This document shows, in pieces, positions 34,986 through 45,874 of a stretch of DNA of 64,000 nucleotides (position 1 is its first letter; each line of letters starts with the position of its first letter). Both the position numbers and the translations under genes were made by a program. A model generated the notes under the pieces. That model saw only the letters and a program-made list of their open reading frames with translations. It ran no database searches and was not told the DNA's origin. The stretch is from Cephalotus follicularis (taxonomy: Eukaryota; Streptophyta; Magnoliopsida; Oxalidales; Cephalotaceae): contig BDDD01000308.1 of the NCBI GenBank assembly GCA_001972305.1, positions 310,001-374,000 of the forward strand, written 5' to 3'.

Positions 34986-35539
34986 GGAGATAATGGGAAG
35001 ACTTGATTCATACATTGCATTTTATGTTTTTAAACATTTGATTTATATCGGTTTAAAACTTTGTTTTGCATCAAATTTTAAGTCCTGTGGATGTTATATT
35101 ATCTTGTTACATACTCTTGATCTTATATATGGTTATGATGACATGTTTGTGTAATGTGTATGCCTATGTTTTTAAGAGTATGTATCAAATGTTTTTAAAT
35201 TGATATCATATATATAAAGGTTATGTTTGACAGTTATGCATCAAATGTACCCGTAGGCAAATGTTTGACAGTTATGCATCAAAGTATGTATCAAATGAAT
35301 ACAATTTTATATATGTCATGCATCAAATGTTTGACAGTTATGCATGAGATGTTATATATGTTATATATGCCAATGAGTATGTTTGAATATCAAGATGGTA
35401 TATATTGATATCATATGTGCATCAAATGTTTGAAAGGGGTAGAGTTAGGGTTGAAAGGTTATGCTTATGTTTGAAAGGAGTAGAGTTATGTTTATCAGTA
35501 AAAATTGCAAGTGAAAACAAGCAAAATGTGCATTATGTC

Positions 35540-35940
35540 TTATTGGCGTCAACGACTATATCTTACGCGTCAACGTGCTGGGCTTGAGTATGAGTTTTTG
35601 GGCTTTGGAAGATGATTTTCGTCAACGCCATTAATGATTGACGTTGATGTGCTTGGAATTTCATTATCCACGTCAACGCCTTATCTAAGACGTCAACACA
35701 AAAAGGTTAAACGTCAACGCCAAAAGGTGCAATTTCGGACAGTAGCTTTGGACGTAACGTTAAGCATTTTTAGCGTCGACACTTATGATTAAAACGTCAA
35801 CGCCATTTTTACACGTCAACGCAGAAGAAAGCACAATACGGATATTGACTGGAATGTTAACGCGAAAAGTAAAAGGAGTCAACACAACTGACATCCGCAT
35901 CAAAGCCATATTTATGCGTCAACGTGAATAAAGATATGTA
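35540..35940. repeat. Central GCGTYRACGC motif cluster, copy 1
   Basis: About nine or more CGTCAACGCC / GCGTCAACGTG-type motifs lie between the 3' ends of the two convergent genes. Between ORF1 and this cluster, 35000-35500 is AT-rich with repeated 'gacagttatgcatcaaatg' phrases and no gene. The same cluster occurs at 45875-46280 in copy 2 and 63718-64000 in copy 3. Confidence 0.75.
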
Positions 35941-36019
35941 GCCTTTTTAAAAACAAAACATCAATTGAATTCAAGAATATCACAGTTTAATATTTGAACG
36001 TCAAAAAAACATCAAAAGT

Positions 36020-36203
36020 TAAGTACATATAAAAAAACAGCCAATTCTTCTTCTGATTCGTCTTCTTCAGCTGAGGAGATGTCATCAGCAGCTTCAATAA
36101 TTCCTTTGGCAATCAACTTCTTCTAAAGTCTCCTTTGTCTTATGTGCTGATCATCAAAAAGGTCAAGAAACTCCTCTCGTATATTGTCCATCTTTCTGTT
36201 CAT
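36020..36203 (-). pseudogene. Inverted remnant of the ORF1 coiled-coil tail, copy 1
   Basis: The minus-strand frame NRKMDN..REEFLDLFDDQH, ending ISSAEEDESEEE, matches the C-terminal coiled coil and acidic tail of ORF1, in opposite orientation. In this copy it contains one stop. It begins shortly after the transposase stop codon. See copy 2 (46369-46580) for the open version. Confidence 0.7.
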
Positions 36204-36230
36204 CTTCCTCGAATTCTTGGCGATGTAGTT

Positions 36231-38364
36231 TTATTCGTCACTACTACCGCTATCTTCGTCTATAATTTTTTGAATCCTCCTATCTTGAACGATCGAATCT
36301 TTCAAGCAAACACAAATCTCCATTGTTTCTGCTTTCAACCGACCTCTTCTCTCATCTAAAACCCTACCACCTGCAGAAGAAGCAAATTTGGATGCTACTG
36401 TGAACACAGGAGCTGTTAGTATATCATGTGCCATTATAGAAAGAATTAGATAAAAACTATGTTGTTTTTCTCACCATTGTAAAAGATCTAAGGACGCTCT
36501 ATCTTCTTTATTAATGAACTGAATATTAGTATTAAGGTAATGTTGTAGTTCAATATTTGTATTAACCATACTACTACTACTACTACTACTACCAACTCCA
36601 TAAGCAATTTTATCAAAAAAATCTATGAGATCATTACCGCTACTACTAACATTTTCTTGATATTTATTTTCAACACTATATTTTTTAACATATGCATCAA
36701 ATGCATCATGTAACAATTGAGTAATCTCATTACCATCTAATTGTATTGGATTACCTTTGCTCATGCATATTTGACATTTGTTTGCAATGAATAACATACC
36801 TTGTAATTTTATTCTATGATCCATTATAGCGGCCAAACAAAATAAATGTGGAATTGTTTCCCAATATTTTAGGAATTTTTCTTCCATCACATCAATAATA
36901 TCTATAAAATTATTTTTCACCTTATATTTAGCAAAAATTTCACAAATTTTCCACAATTTACCAACGACTAAATTTGTAGTAATATAATAAGAACCAGAAA
37001 ATAGATCAGTCAATTCTTTAAATTTTTCTAAAAATTGGGTCATAACATAACAAGTTGTCCAATCTCTATCAGATATTTCAGAATAAGAAGAATATGCAGT
37101 CATGTGTATAGCTATGAATGATTTATTGGTAATCTAAATTCATAAGCAAGCATCAATATTTCATAAGTAGAATTCCACCTATGTGTCACAGCATGTACCA
37201 AATTTTTATATTTCAAACCACATTCATTACAAAGTTGTTTAAATGTTTGTTTTCTTACACCCGATTGGACTATAAAGGTAATAATACTTGTAATTTTTTG
37301 TACTTGTTCTCCAACAAAAAAGTAAATCATCTTGAACAATCAAATTAATAATATGACATACACATCTAACATGAAATAATTTACCATTTAATATGGGATC
37401 AAAAAAACCTATTAACTGTCTAACAGCAGCATCATTATTAGTAGCATTATCAAAACTAATAGAATTTTTTTTTCTCAATTCCAAACTCACGAGTTGTTTC
37501 TATTATAGAGGTAGCTATATTATGACCGGTGTGAGGATAATCCAAATTTTTAAATACAATAATTCTTTTTTGTAATAACCAGTTTTCATCAATACAATGT
37601 GTAGTTATACAAATAAAACTTTTTCTCGTGCTTGTGCTCCAAACATCAGACGTGAGAGAAAAAGTATAAATATTTGTAAAACAAGAAATTAATTTAGCCT
37701 TGTGTTCTTCATAAATAATAAGACAATCATTTTTAAAGGTATTCTTGAATAGAATTTCGCCTGAGGATTAAGTCCTTCATGTACTAGATCACGGAAAAAA
37801 ACTGAGTCAACATGGGAAAATGGTAATTCATTACATATAATATAATAAACTTATTTTCTTCTATAATTTTCATCGGTAAATCTTAAAGTAAGTAATTTAT
37901 TATCACCACTGACCTGGCTAAATTGGAGTTGGGTTTGACCCGAATCTTTAACACCATGTTGTTCCAAGCATTTTAGTGAATGCCTCTTGTAAGTTCCCGT
38001 GCCACCCCCCACTTGTATAAGCATAATCCTTAGTCTTACATACCTTGCAAAAGACTCGTTTCTTCCCATTCCTGACATCTCTAATCTCCATGTGCTTCTA
38101 TATGCCGGATTTTTGTTTCCCCCATTTGTTAGGATCGTTCTTCTCGGATTGTAGGAATGTTTCACCGATCGCAGCATCCGATGACGTATCTTCATCCAAG
38201 TCGAAAAATTTATCACCAGGTGGAGGAGGTTGTTGCATCATGTGGGCCATTTGGTAGTCGTCAGAAGGAAGTTCCACATCTGCCAAGTCGAACGCGGTGG
38301 TGGATGTAGAACCCACCTTCTCGGTCCTCCTTGCTTGTTTCCTTACTCTTGATGTTGAATCCAT
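36231..38364 (-). pseudogene. hAT transposase, copy 1, broken
   Basis: Reading right to left there is an N-terminal acidic region (MDSTSRVRKQARRTEKVG), a BED-finger remnant (FARYV/CKTKD..GGGTGTYKRHS..C, about 37.95-38.1 kb), and the catalytic region with FDNATNNDA and RCVCHIINLIVQD (about 37.3-37.45 kb). HRWNSTYEIL (about 37.15-37.2 kb) follows, and the C-terminal hAT dimerisation domain (LDLLQW, MAHDILTAP.FTVAS, GGRVLDERRGRLKAET) lies at 36.23-36.52 kb. Several stops and frameshifts interrupt it, including one within the BED region and more in the catalytic part. It cannot make active transposase. Introns were not resolved. Confidence 0.85.
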
Positions 38365-38664
38365 TATAATTAAAATATGTAATTAACTAATAATTAAAAA
38401 ATAAGTAAGATGATAAATTATAAAAGTTAATACACTATAAGGCAATGTAGTACAATAAAGCTCTATAATTTTGACAAAAAATGATTTCAATGTTGATTGC
38501 TATTGATTGTTGTTGTTCTTCAGTGATTCAACATTTATTTATAGCCTTCATATTGAATATAGCCGTTGGAATCATCTTCTAGCCGTTGAAATCATCTTCT
38601 AGCCGTTGAAATCACTTTAGGAAAATGAAATCTCCACTAAAAACTAGCAGTTATTTTTGTCTGT

Positions 38665-39010
38665 TTGATTTGACGTCGACGCTTACTCTTAGCGTTGACG
38701 TCAATAACCCTGTACGTTAACTCCGATGGTTCTTCGCGTTGACTCCATTAGCCGCTTTCTATTTTTGCTTCATTCCCGTCGACGCCTTTTAATAGCGTTG
38801 ACTCAAATGTCATTTGTGTTGACTCCATTTGCCTTATGCGTTAACGTCCACAGCTACTATCCGTTTTTTGCACATTAGGCGTTGACGTCTAAATATTGGA
38901 GTTGACGCCAAAAATACAATTCCCAGCGCGTTGACGAGAATTATCCTGAATCAATTTATATTGTAGCCCTCAACGTTGACGTCAATATCCTTGGCGTTGA
39001 CGCCAATATC
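38665..39010. promoter_or_regulatory. Right subterminal motif cluster, copy 1
   Basis: About eleven GCGTTGACGTC / GTCGACGCC-type motifs lie between the transposase start and the GGTCCGGGCCGG repeats of the right end. It is probably the transposase promoter and binding region. The copy 2 equivalent is 49015-49360. Confidence 0.55.
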
Positions 39011-39206
39011 ACGGTCCGGTCCGGTTCAAGGTCCGGGCCGATTCAACAGTTCCTGACACCCTGAACCGGACCGGACCGCATTGCCCGGACCGGTTTAACC
39101 ATGAACCTGTCACGTGACACACGGTCCGGGCCGGTTCAAGGCCCAGACGGTCCGGGCCGGACCGATTCACGGTTTTAACCGGTCCACTTGCAACCCTAAG
39201 AATGGC

Positions 39207-40105
39207 AAATAAGAAATGTATTAATATTATAACAATAAAAATAATTGTTATTATAGCTCCAAGGAGACAGACTGTGAAACTGCCCGTTTTGTTTGTTTCA
39301 CAGATGATGTTGCTTGGATTGGAGGTATCATGTCCAAGGTCAGATATCAACTGCCCAAATGACACCCACTTCGAAATCAATGCTATTCAAAGTTGAACAA
39401 AAAGAAAGAAAGGATAAAGAAGAATAGAACAGACAATGCCAACAACATTCACTGAGCCTCATGACCTCTGTTGGGCTGCTTTGACCTTGGGTTCAATTCA
39501 ATGTGACTCTGCCTTTATCTTCTGCATTATTGTCTTTTAGTTGATCTCCATAATTCAAAAACTTTACATGACTAACCATAGCATATATCCAGTCTTAGAG
39601 AGTTTGACGAACAACTTATTTGTATATTTAAAAAAAAACTTATCTCCTGAGCATCAAGAGGCGAAGCCTCTGATTAGAACATTAAATTAAAAAAAAATGG
39701 ACAGTTTGCACCGATGTTTAAAAAGGAGCATCAAAGACTTTACTTGTTTGATGGAAAGACTAAAACGTTTCTGTAAAACTAGAAAAAGGGGTTAGACTTA
39801 AGTGTATCTTTGGTGCTTTTGATTCAAGTAATCATGTTTATGATAATGGAATCTCATTCTCAGATATTTTATTCTTAAGAATATTCATTCTCATGATGAA
39901 CCATATTATTTATTTTTGATTCAATAATATTGATTCCTAAAAATGATTTATTCTAGTATTTTGTTCAACATGAGAACATTATGAAAATCTAAATGAAAAT
40001 CTCATAATATTATTACTCTATAATCATATTAAGTTATAATAATTTATTTCTGATCAAATTTTATATAATTGTACGTAAATATTTGAATATATATATATGT
40101 GAGCT
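39207..40105. other. Spacer between elements, no gene seen
   Basis: AT-rich DNA. A TTTCACAG acceptor-like site precedes a short open stretch near 39300 (DDVAWIGGIMSKVRYQLPK in one frame), but nothing else supports an exon. The part from 39811 resembles one side of a DNA transposon whose other side may be 41706-42006, around the solo LTR. Confidence 0.3.
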
Positions 40106-40110
40106 ACAAA

Positions 40111-41314
40111 TGATACGTCCGGACCCAGCTCAGCTGGAATCTGTTGCGCCCACTACGAGGTCAAACCTTCCATCAGAGACTCACCTCGTAGGTTTAGCAG
40201 AACAGAGTTTCATAAATACATTTTTAAACAGATAATTTCTTCAAAACAGAAAAGTTTCTTGAAAAATTTGAAAATAATTCTAACTCTTAAATTTTTACGA
40301 AAATCGGGCATGTAGTATTCATTTATCGGACTATGCCCCCTGTAAATAAAAACAAAGTTTATAAATCCACACTCCTAAAAGAGGAAATCAGCAGTTTGTA
40401 ATGGGCTCAGCCCTCAGCAGACAATAATTTAAAAGCAAAAAATAAGTACTATGACGTGAAATGCGTTATGCAATGAAATACATGCAGATGTCAGAAAACT
40501 ATAACCGATCAATACGGTTACAGAAACAGAAGTTCGATTAGTCATAACATCGTTTAAACTTTTGATTTAAACACACTTTCGAAATCATTTAAAACTAGTC
40601 CAAGTGGTTGTCCAGTTTATCCAATTTCGAATTGATTATACAATTCAAACTCATATATATAACAGAAACAGATACAGATACAAAAATACATAATTCAACG
40701 GAAAACAGATTAACATAACAGAGTTCAAAATTTACCGAAAGCAGACGGAACGGAGCACAGAGCCGAACCAAAACGGATCACGCCTACGTGGAAAATGGAG
40801 TTAGAAAGTTGTCAAAAACTGGCCGCCTGAGGTTGCCGGATCGTGGGCCCACCCGCCGCCACTGGCCGGCACGTGTCAGCCACACACGGCCAGTCGGACA
40901 ACCGCAGAGTCAGATATGGCTCGTCGAAGGATGAGGATCACGGATCTGGGGCGCATTGGTCACGGCGCCGCCGCATCGTGCATTGACCCGGCTGCCTTCG
41001 CAGCCGATCTGCGCTGTCGGCGTCATCACGGGTCGGGGCTAGTCGCTTTCGACTCCCCGCGATGCCAGGATGTCGGATCTGGGCTCGCCTTGCCTTGACG
41101 GTCACCAAAGACGGCGGATCGACGCAAAACAGAGGCTGAGAGAGAGAAGCTTGTTGCGGGCGCAAGGCACTGTTATCGGCGCAGAGGCGGGGTGCGGCGT
41201 GCTCGGGAGGTCGCTGCGGTCCCGTCAGTGGTCTCTCGGCGCCATATCGGCAGTGACGCCGGCTGCAGAGGCAGAAGACAGAGAGAGAACGAGAGAGAGG
41301 AGAGAGAAACCGGG

Positions 41315-41356
<42 letters not shown>

Positions 41357-41700
41357 CAAAAATGAAGGAAATTTGGCAATTTTCCTTTTTATTCACCCAA
41401 AACGGACTGGGTTTTGCCCAGAATTTAACTGATGCGAACAGAAATAGGATATTTAGGATATACCACTTGGCCTATTTCTCGAATTCAGCAGCAATTTCAC
41501 TAAAATATTATTTCATTCAAAACAATGAAACATTTATTTATTATGCAGAAAAACCACAAGAATGAATTCAAACTGATAAAAATTTCATTAATGCTATGAT
41601 GCATATGTCACAAATGTCAGAAAAACAGACTAACAGCTAGACAAACAAACGGAAACCACGTAGGCTAACAGACACAGACTACTGGGACACGGATGTTAAA
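40111..41700 (-). mobile_element. Solo LTR of family alpha, 1.6 kb
   Basis: It begins TGATACGTCCGGACCCAG, ends CACGGATGTTAAA, and is flanked by a perfect ACAAA duplication (40106-40110 and 41701-41705). Both ends match the LTR at 6482-6955. The centre is GC-rich with a GA microsatellite (about 41317-41352). Several frames (40916-41432) cross the GC-rich and GA parts, but they are translations of simple or LTR sequence, not genes. Confidence 0.85.
41317..41352. repeat. GA microsatellite
   Basis: An AG/GA dinucleotide run inside the alpha solo LTR. It produces spurious 'RERERE' and 'SLSLSL' frames. Confidence 0.95.
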
Positions 41701-41705
41701 ACAAA

Positions 41706-42087
41706 TGAGATCAATTTGACTATGGTCCACTATGATTAGTTAGGGTTATGAGTGTTAGTTTGTAATTTATTGGTAAGGTGAATGGTATAATAGGCATAAA
41801 AAAATATATTTTCATGGGAATATCAAATTCTCACCTTTTTTTTTTTATAAAAATCACTAACTCATGTTTTGTGGGTAAGTTATTCCCTTAACAATAAAAC
41901 ATTCCCCAAAAAAATGTTTTATAATTACTCGAATCAAACTCCGGCATGTGAGGGAATCTATAACATTCTAGGGAATATTGGAGAACTTTTCTAATTAAAC
42001 GCGCCATAAATGCATTAGACATGCGTTTTTTTATGAGGCACGAGACGTGAAAATGAGAAAGATTTTAGAAGTTTTTAAAAATATAGA
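41706..42087. other. Spacer, no gene seen
   Basis: AT-rich DNA following the solo LTR. The stretch ending near 42006 (reverse complement GGCGCGTTTAATTAGAAAAG) loosely resembles the segment starting at 39811, which could be the other end of an old DNA transposon. This is weak. Confidence 0.3.
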
Positions 42088-42423
42088 TAAATACTAATAA
42101 ACCCTTATGGTTTAGGGTAGATGATACTTTAGCACTTAAAATTTTAAAATTATACTTTTAACACCTGACGTTTTAAAAATAAGAAATATCACTCACGTTA
42201 AGTTACCGGTAGTATATCTATTAGTAGAATTTTATAATTCCTATACTATCCCTTTCCAATTTTTCTTTTATAATTTGATTTCTATATAACCCCTTCGTAT
42301 AAAATTTATAAATAAATGTTAAAATAAAATTTTATTAAATTGAAGTGTGTTTTTATCTATTTTAAAATTTCAGGTGTTAAAGTGTCATCTACCCTAAACC
42401 AGAAAAATTTATTAGTATTTTAC
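42088..42423. mobile_element. Foldback MITE, about 335 bp
   Basis: The arms TAAATACTAATAAA and (reversed) TAAAATACTAATAAA continue through TGGTTTAGGGTAGATGA and an ACTTTARCACYT block for roughly 65 bp. They are near-complementary with scattered mismatches. The target duplication is unclear, so the family is not assigned. Confidence 0.65.
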
Positions 42424-42434
42424 CGTAAAAGTGT

Positions 42435-42854
42435 TAATTAAAATAATAAAAAAGCACTATACGAAAAAAAATATTGTAAGTTTACAAAACTAAGTTGGCC
42501 AAGTAACCCATACAATCAAATGTTATGTTTCAAATTTAAATGATTAGAGGATTGTTTTGTTTATTATTTCATGTCGCTCATCATATTTAGTAAAATTTTC
42601 ATATAAATTATTATGTAATTTTTATAATACTATGTGTTTTATTTCACTGAGATGCATGCTCTCTTTTGCTTTGGCTTTAAGGCCTCTTAGCGCATTAGTG
42701 CGTGTAGTGCTCACTAGTTTGCAGTACGTCGACATAGTAACCTAATTAGGTGTTGAGTTTTTTGTCCTGTTTATTAGACTTTTATGTATTTGAGTTAGGT
42801 TATATCCATTACATGTAAACTAAGTAATCATGATTTAGGATTCAAGTTTATATA
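42435..42854. other. Spacer, no gene seen
   Basis: AT-rich sequence without recognisable repeats or domains. The frame 42557-42745 is short and has no similarity that I recognise. Confidence 0.4.
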
Positions 42855-42998
42855 TATAGGGAATATCTATTATAGGGTGACATTGTAGTTAACTTAACTG
42901 CAGTATCACTCTAATTATAGTACTTGTGAATAGTATTTTTCAAATTCAATCATGCATGTAAATATCCGATTAACTAGAAAATTTGCATGCATGATCTA
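42855..42998. mobile_element. Deleted copy of the MITE at 43007-43410
   Basis: Its first 90 bp match the left arm of the neighbouring MITE (AGGGAATATCTATTATAGGG and the following hairpin). The next 45 bp match that MITE's right interior (ATATCCGATT..AAAATTTGCATG). It is an internally deleted relative lying immediately beside the fuller copy. Confidence 0.6.
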
Positions 42999-43006
42999 AT
43001 ATATAT

Positions 43007-43410
43007 AGGGAATATCTATTATAATGTGACACTACACTCGACTTAGGTGTAGTGTCACCCTAATTACTGTACTTATGAATAGTATTTTTTAAATCCAAGC
43101 GATAAATTTGATGATTTATTTGTCTGGATCATGTATGTAAATTTTAAAGTCAATTGAATATCTCTAACTATTTTATTTCTAGATGAAAAGTTTAACTGTT
43201 GTATAATTTTCTCATAAACAATAAAATATTAACTTATTCAATATAATATCTACAGATATCCGATTGATTTAAAAATTTGCATGAGCGATCTATATTAATA
43301 GAATATCAAATCCAGTAGTTGAATTTAAAAAACATTATTCATAAGTATAGTAAATTGGGTGATAGTGCACATAAGCTAGGTGCAGTGTCAACCCATAAAA
43401 AATATTCTCA
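43007..43410. mobile_element. Foldback MITE with hairpin-bearing arms, 404 bp
   Basis: Inverted arms of about 88 bp begin GGGAATATCTATTATA and, reversed, GAGAATATTTTTTATG. Within each arm lies a smaller hairpin (GTGACACTACAC paired with GGTGTAGTGTCAC on the left). The interior is AT-rich and non-coding. An AT run follows on the right. Confidence 0.65.
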
Positions 43411-43432
43411 TATATATATATATATTGTAAAC

Positions 43433-43543
43433 CTGGAGGTGGTTGACTAGTTGTTAAGTGAATGTGAAAAAGTCCGTGTCCAAAACATAAGACCTAAGTG
43501 TGAAGGAATTGTTGTGAGACCTAATTCTTTACCGATAAAAAAT
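43433..43543 (+). mobile_element. Possible tRNA-derived SINE remnant
   Basis: TGGTTGACTAGTTG at about 43440-43453 resembles a degenerate tRNA-type A box. A B-box-like phrase may lie near 43470, and CTTTACCGATAAAAAAT at the end resembles a SINE tail. No duplication was identified, so this is tentative. Confidence 0.3.
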
Positions 43544-43788
43544 AGAACATCTACATGTGTTGATTCTTCATAGATGTAGGTAGGGGGACCGATGAAAGGC
43601 GGTCTGGTTCTTGAACCGGATCGCTTTTGTCACGGTCCGGACCAATCCGGTTGATGGAGCTAAAAAATGAGAACCGAATCGGCCCGTGAACCTTAACCAT
43701 GAATGAGACGCACCGATCCGGGCCGGTTCGGTTCATATTCACGTTGACGCGTATGTATGACGTTGACGCTAATGTCATTTGAGCTGAT

Positions 43789-43836
43789 ATGCGTCAACGC
43801 TATCTTATGACTAGTCATAAGATAGCGTTGACGCAT
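43789..43836. repeat. 48-bp perfect palindrome, copy 2
   Basis: It is identical to 33478-33525 in copy 1. In copy 3 the corresponding place (about 50145-50185) keeps only the left arm. It lies within the left motif cluster, some 300 bp before the ORF1 start. Confidence 0.95.
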
Positions 43837-44136
43837 GATGAGGAATGGTTTTCATCTTGTGCGTCAACGCTATCTATTAGCGTTAACGTCATGTTTTTGC
43901 GTCTACGATGATGTTAACGCCTACATCGTCTGTATCAAATGGTACACGATAAGCGTCAATGCATAAGTTAGACTTCGACGCCTACGGGTCGAGTATATAA
44001 TGCTCTGTGCGTTTTCGTCGACTCTTACTTGTTTTGGCGTTGAAATCCCTAGTTTTCCTCTCTCTGCTTTCTCTAAAATCCGATCCCTAAGCCTAAAAAT
44101 CTTGAATCTTTTCCATTCAAAACCTTATCCTACATT

Positions 44137-45321
44137 ATGTCGAAGACCAAGCACTCATCACATGGAGGGAAGCTACCTGCTGGTCAGAAATACAAGAGCT
44201 CTTCTGCTAGGAGAAAAGTGCTCTGTGGAAGGACTGTTGATTTCTCCTTCACTACAGGTGATAAGTTTAATGTAGAACAATGGTTTGATGTTTTAGGTTG
44301 GAAAGACTACTTTACGATTAATGCTCCATATTATGTAGAATCTGTTAAAGAATTTTATAGCAATTTGAGTAATGTAGGAAATGATTGCAATGATGTTTTA
44401 GAATTGACGACTAAGGTTAATAGAATAGTTATCAAGTTTGATGATAAGATTCTAGGTCAGATTTTGAATGTACCTTCTGTTGGATCAAAGTTTTTTGAAA
44501 CTAAGAAATGGCTTGAGGATCCGAAATTAGTTTTGGAGGATTGTCTTAGGGTGTTCTACCCTAATGAGAATGTTTTTGGAGGCATGGCCAAGCCTACCAA
44601 TCTCCTTGGTGCTGAGCATAGACTGCTCCACCACATAACTGCCACTCACATTCTACCTACCTCTGGTGGGCATGAAAAGATGAGTTACCAAGACTTGTAT
44701 ATTAAATGGCACGTTGTGACTGGTAAACCATTGAACCTCCCTCATTTAATCATGAAGAACATGTTAAGAGCAACTTCTAAAGTTGAAGGTGCATTTCCAT
44801 ACGATATGGTAATCACCAAGATTCTCTCTCACTTTGGGATACTGTTTGAGAATGAAGTTGCATCGAGGCTAGATGTTGGGGACATCTACAATGCCTCTTC
44901 CTTGAAGAGAATGGGATGGAAGAAAGTGATTGATTCTGAGAAAGGTGTTCAATGGATGCCCAAGGAAGGTGGAAGAAAAAGAAAAAGAGTTGAAGGTGAA
45001 GGTGATGAGGATGAGGATGTTGAAGAGCAAGGAGAAGCTCAAAGAAAGAAGCAAAACCCTGCACCACAGATGCAGCAAGGTCAAGCAAGTAGCAGCAGCA
45101 AGGCGTCAACGTCCATGGATGTTTTGTTGGATGAGGTGAGGAAGTTGCATAAGAAGATGGATAATTTGAGAGGCGAAGTTCTTGACCTCTTTGGCGATCA
45201 GTATAGAAGACTTAGGAGACTGGAGAAGAAGATGATTGCCAAATGTCTTATTGAAGCTGCTGACATCTCCTCTTCGGAAGAAGAAGAATCGGAAGAAGAA
45301 GGAGACAATGTGAAGACTTGA
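44137..45321 (+). CDS. hAT-associated ORF1, intact, 394 aa
   Basis: The protein starts MSKTKHSSHGGKLPAGQKYK. Residues about 40-250 form a globular region (WFDVLGWKDYFTINAPYYVE, then VKEFYSNLSN, ATHILPTSGG and HLIMKNMLRA). The pattern resembles the plant-specific 'putative plant transposon protein' family (IPR046796/PF20167 as I recall it), whose function is unknown. A basic GRKRKRV segment (279-285) suggests nuclear import. It is followed by an acidic stretch, a Gln/Ser-rich linker, a coiled coil (about 327-368, VLLDEVRKLHKKMDNLRGEV) and an acidic Ser/Glu tail. A TATA-like box at about 43992-43999 and conservation of the frame in copies 1 and 3 support this start. It converges with the transposase gene. 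It could be a regulator or DNA-binding partner of the transposase, or a captured host or transposon gene. Confidence 0.75.
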   Translation: MSKTKHSSHGGKLPAGQKYKSSSARRKVLCGRTVDFSFTTGDKFNVEQWFDVLGWKDYFTINAPYYVESVKEFYSNLSNVGNDCNDVLELTTKVNRIVIKFDDKILGQILNVPSVGSKFFETKKWLEDPKLVLEDCLRVFYPNENVFGGMAKPTNLLGAEHRLLHHITATHILPTSGGHEKMSYQDLYIKWHVVTGKPLNLPHLIMKNMLRATSKVEGAFPYDMVITKILSHFGILFENEVASRLDVGDIYNASSLKRMGWKKVIDSEKGVQWMPKEGGRKRKRVEGEGDEDEDVEEQGEAQRKKQNPAPQMQQGQASSSSKASTSMDVLLDEVRKLHKKMDNLRGEVLDLFGDQYRRLRRLEKKMIAKCLIEAADISSSEEEESEEEGDNVKT

Positions 45322-45874
45322 TTCATACATTGCATTTTTTGTTTTTAAACATTTGATTTATATCGGTTTAAAACTTTGTTTTGTATCAAATTTTAAGTCC
45401 TGTGGATGTTATATTATCTTGTTACATACTCTTTATCTTATATATGGTTATGATGAGATGTTTGTGTAATGTGTATGCCTATGTTTTTAAGAGTATGTAT
45501 CAAATGTTTTTAAATTGATATCATATATGCAAATGTTATGTTTCGCAGTTATGTATCAAATGTACCCGTAGGCAAATGTTTGACAGTTATGCATCAAAGT
45601 ATGTATCAAATTAATACAATTTCATATATGTTATGCATCAAATGTTTGACAGTTATGCATGAGATGTTATATATGTTATATATGTCTATGGGTATGTTTG
45701 AATATCAAGATGGTATATATTGATATCATATGTGCATCAAATGTTTGAAAGGTTATGTTTGAAAGGGTTAGAGTTAGGGTTGAAAGGTTATGCTTATGTT
45801 TGAAAGGAGTATAGTTATGTTTGACAGTAAAAATTGCAAGTGAAAACAAGCAAAATGTGCATTCTGTCTTATTA

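Larger units (their letters stand above)
33215..39198. mobile_element. Two-gene hAT element, copy 1
   Basis: The ends are TAGAGTTGCAAG and CTTGCAACCCTA. They are flanked by GGAATGGA and AGAATGGC, an 8-bp duplication matching at 6 of 8. Both ends continue into GGTCCGGGCCGG-type repeats and then GCGTYRACGC motif clusters. Inside are ORF1 on the plus strand (33826-34985), a non-coding centre with another motif cluster, an inverted remnant of the ORF1 tail (36020-36203), and the transposase on the minus strand (36231-38364). Both genes are damaged in this copy. The layout is the same as in copy 2 (43581-49522). Confidence 0.85.

Noticed and set aside
39262-39396. Possible host exon after a TTTCACAG acceptor
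   Set aside because: Only one short open stretch, with no further exon or recognisable domain nearby.
40916-41432. Long overlapping reading frames on both strands (up to 152 codons)
   Set aside because: They cross a GC-rich LTR stretch and a GA microsatellite. The Ser/Leu and Arg/Glu repeats are translations of simple sequence, and the region is a solo LTR with a clear duplication.
39811-42006. Possible DNA transposon surrounding the alpha solo LTR
   Set aside because: The two presumed ends (GGTGCTTTTGATTCAAG and GGCGCGTTTAATTAGAA) agree only loosely and no target duplication was found.
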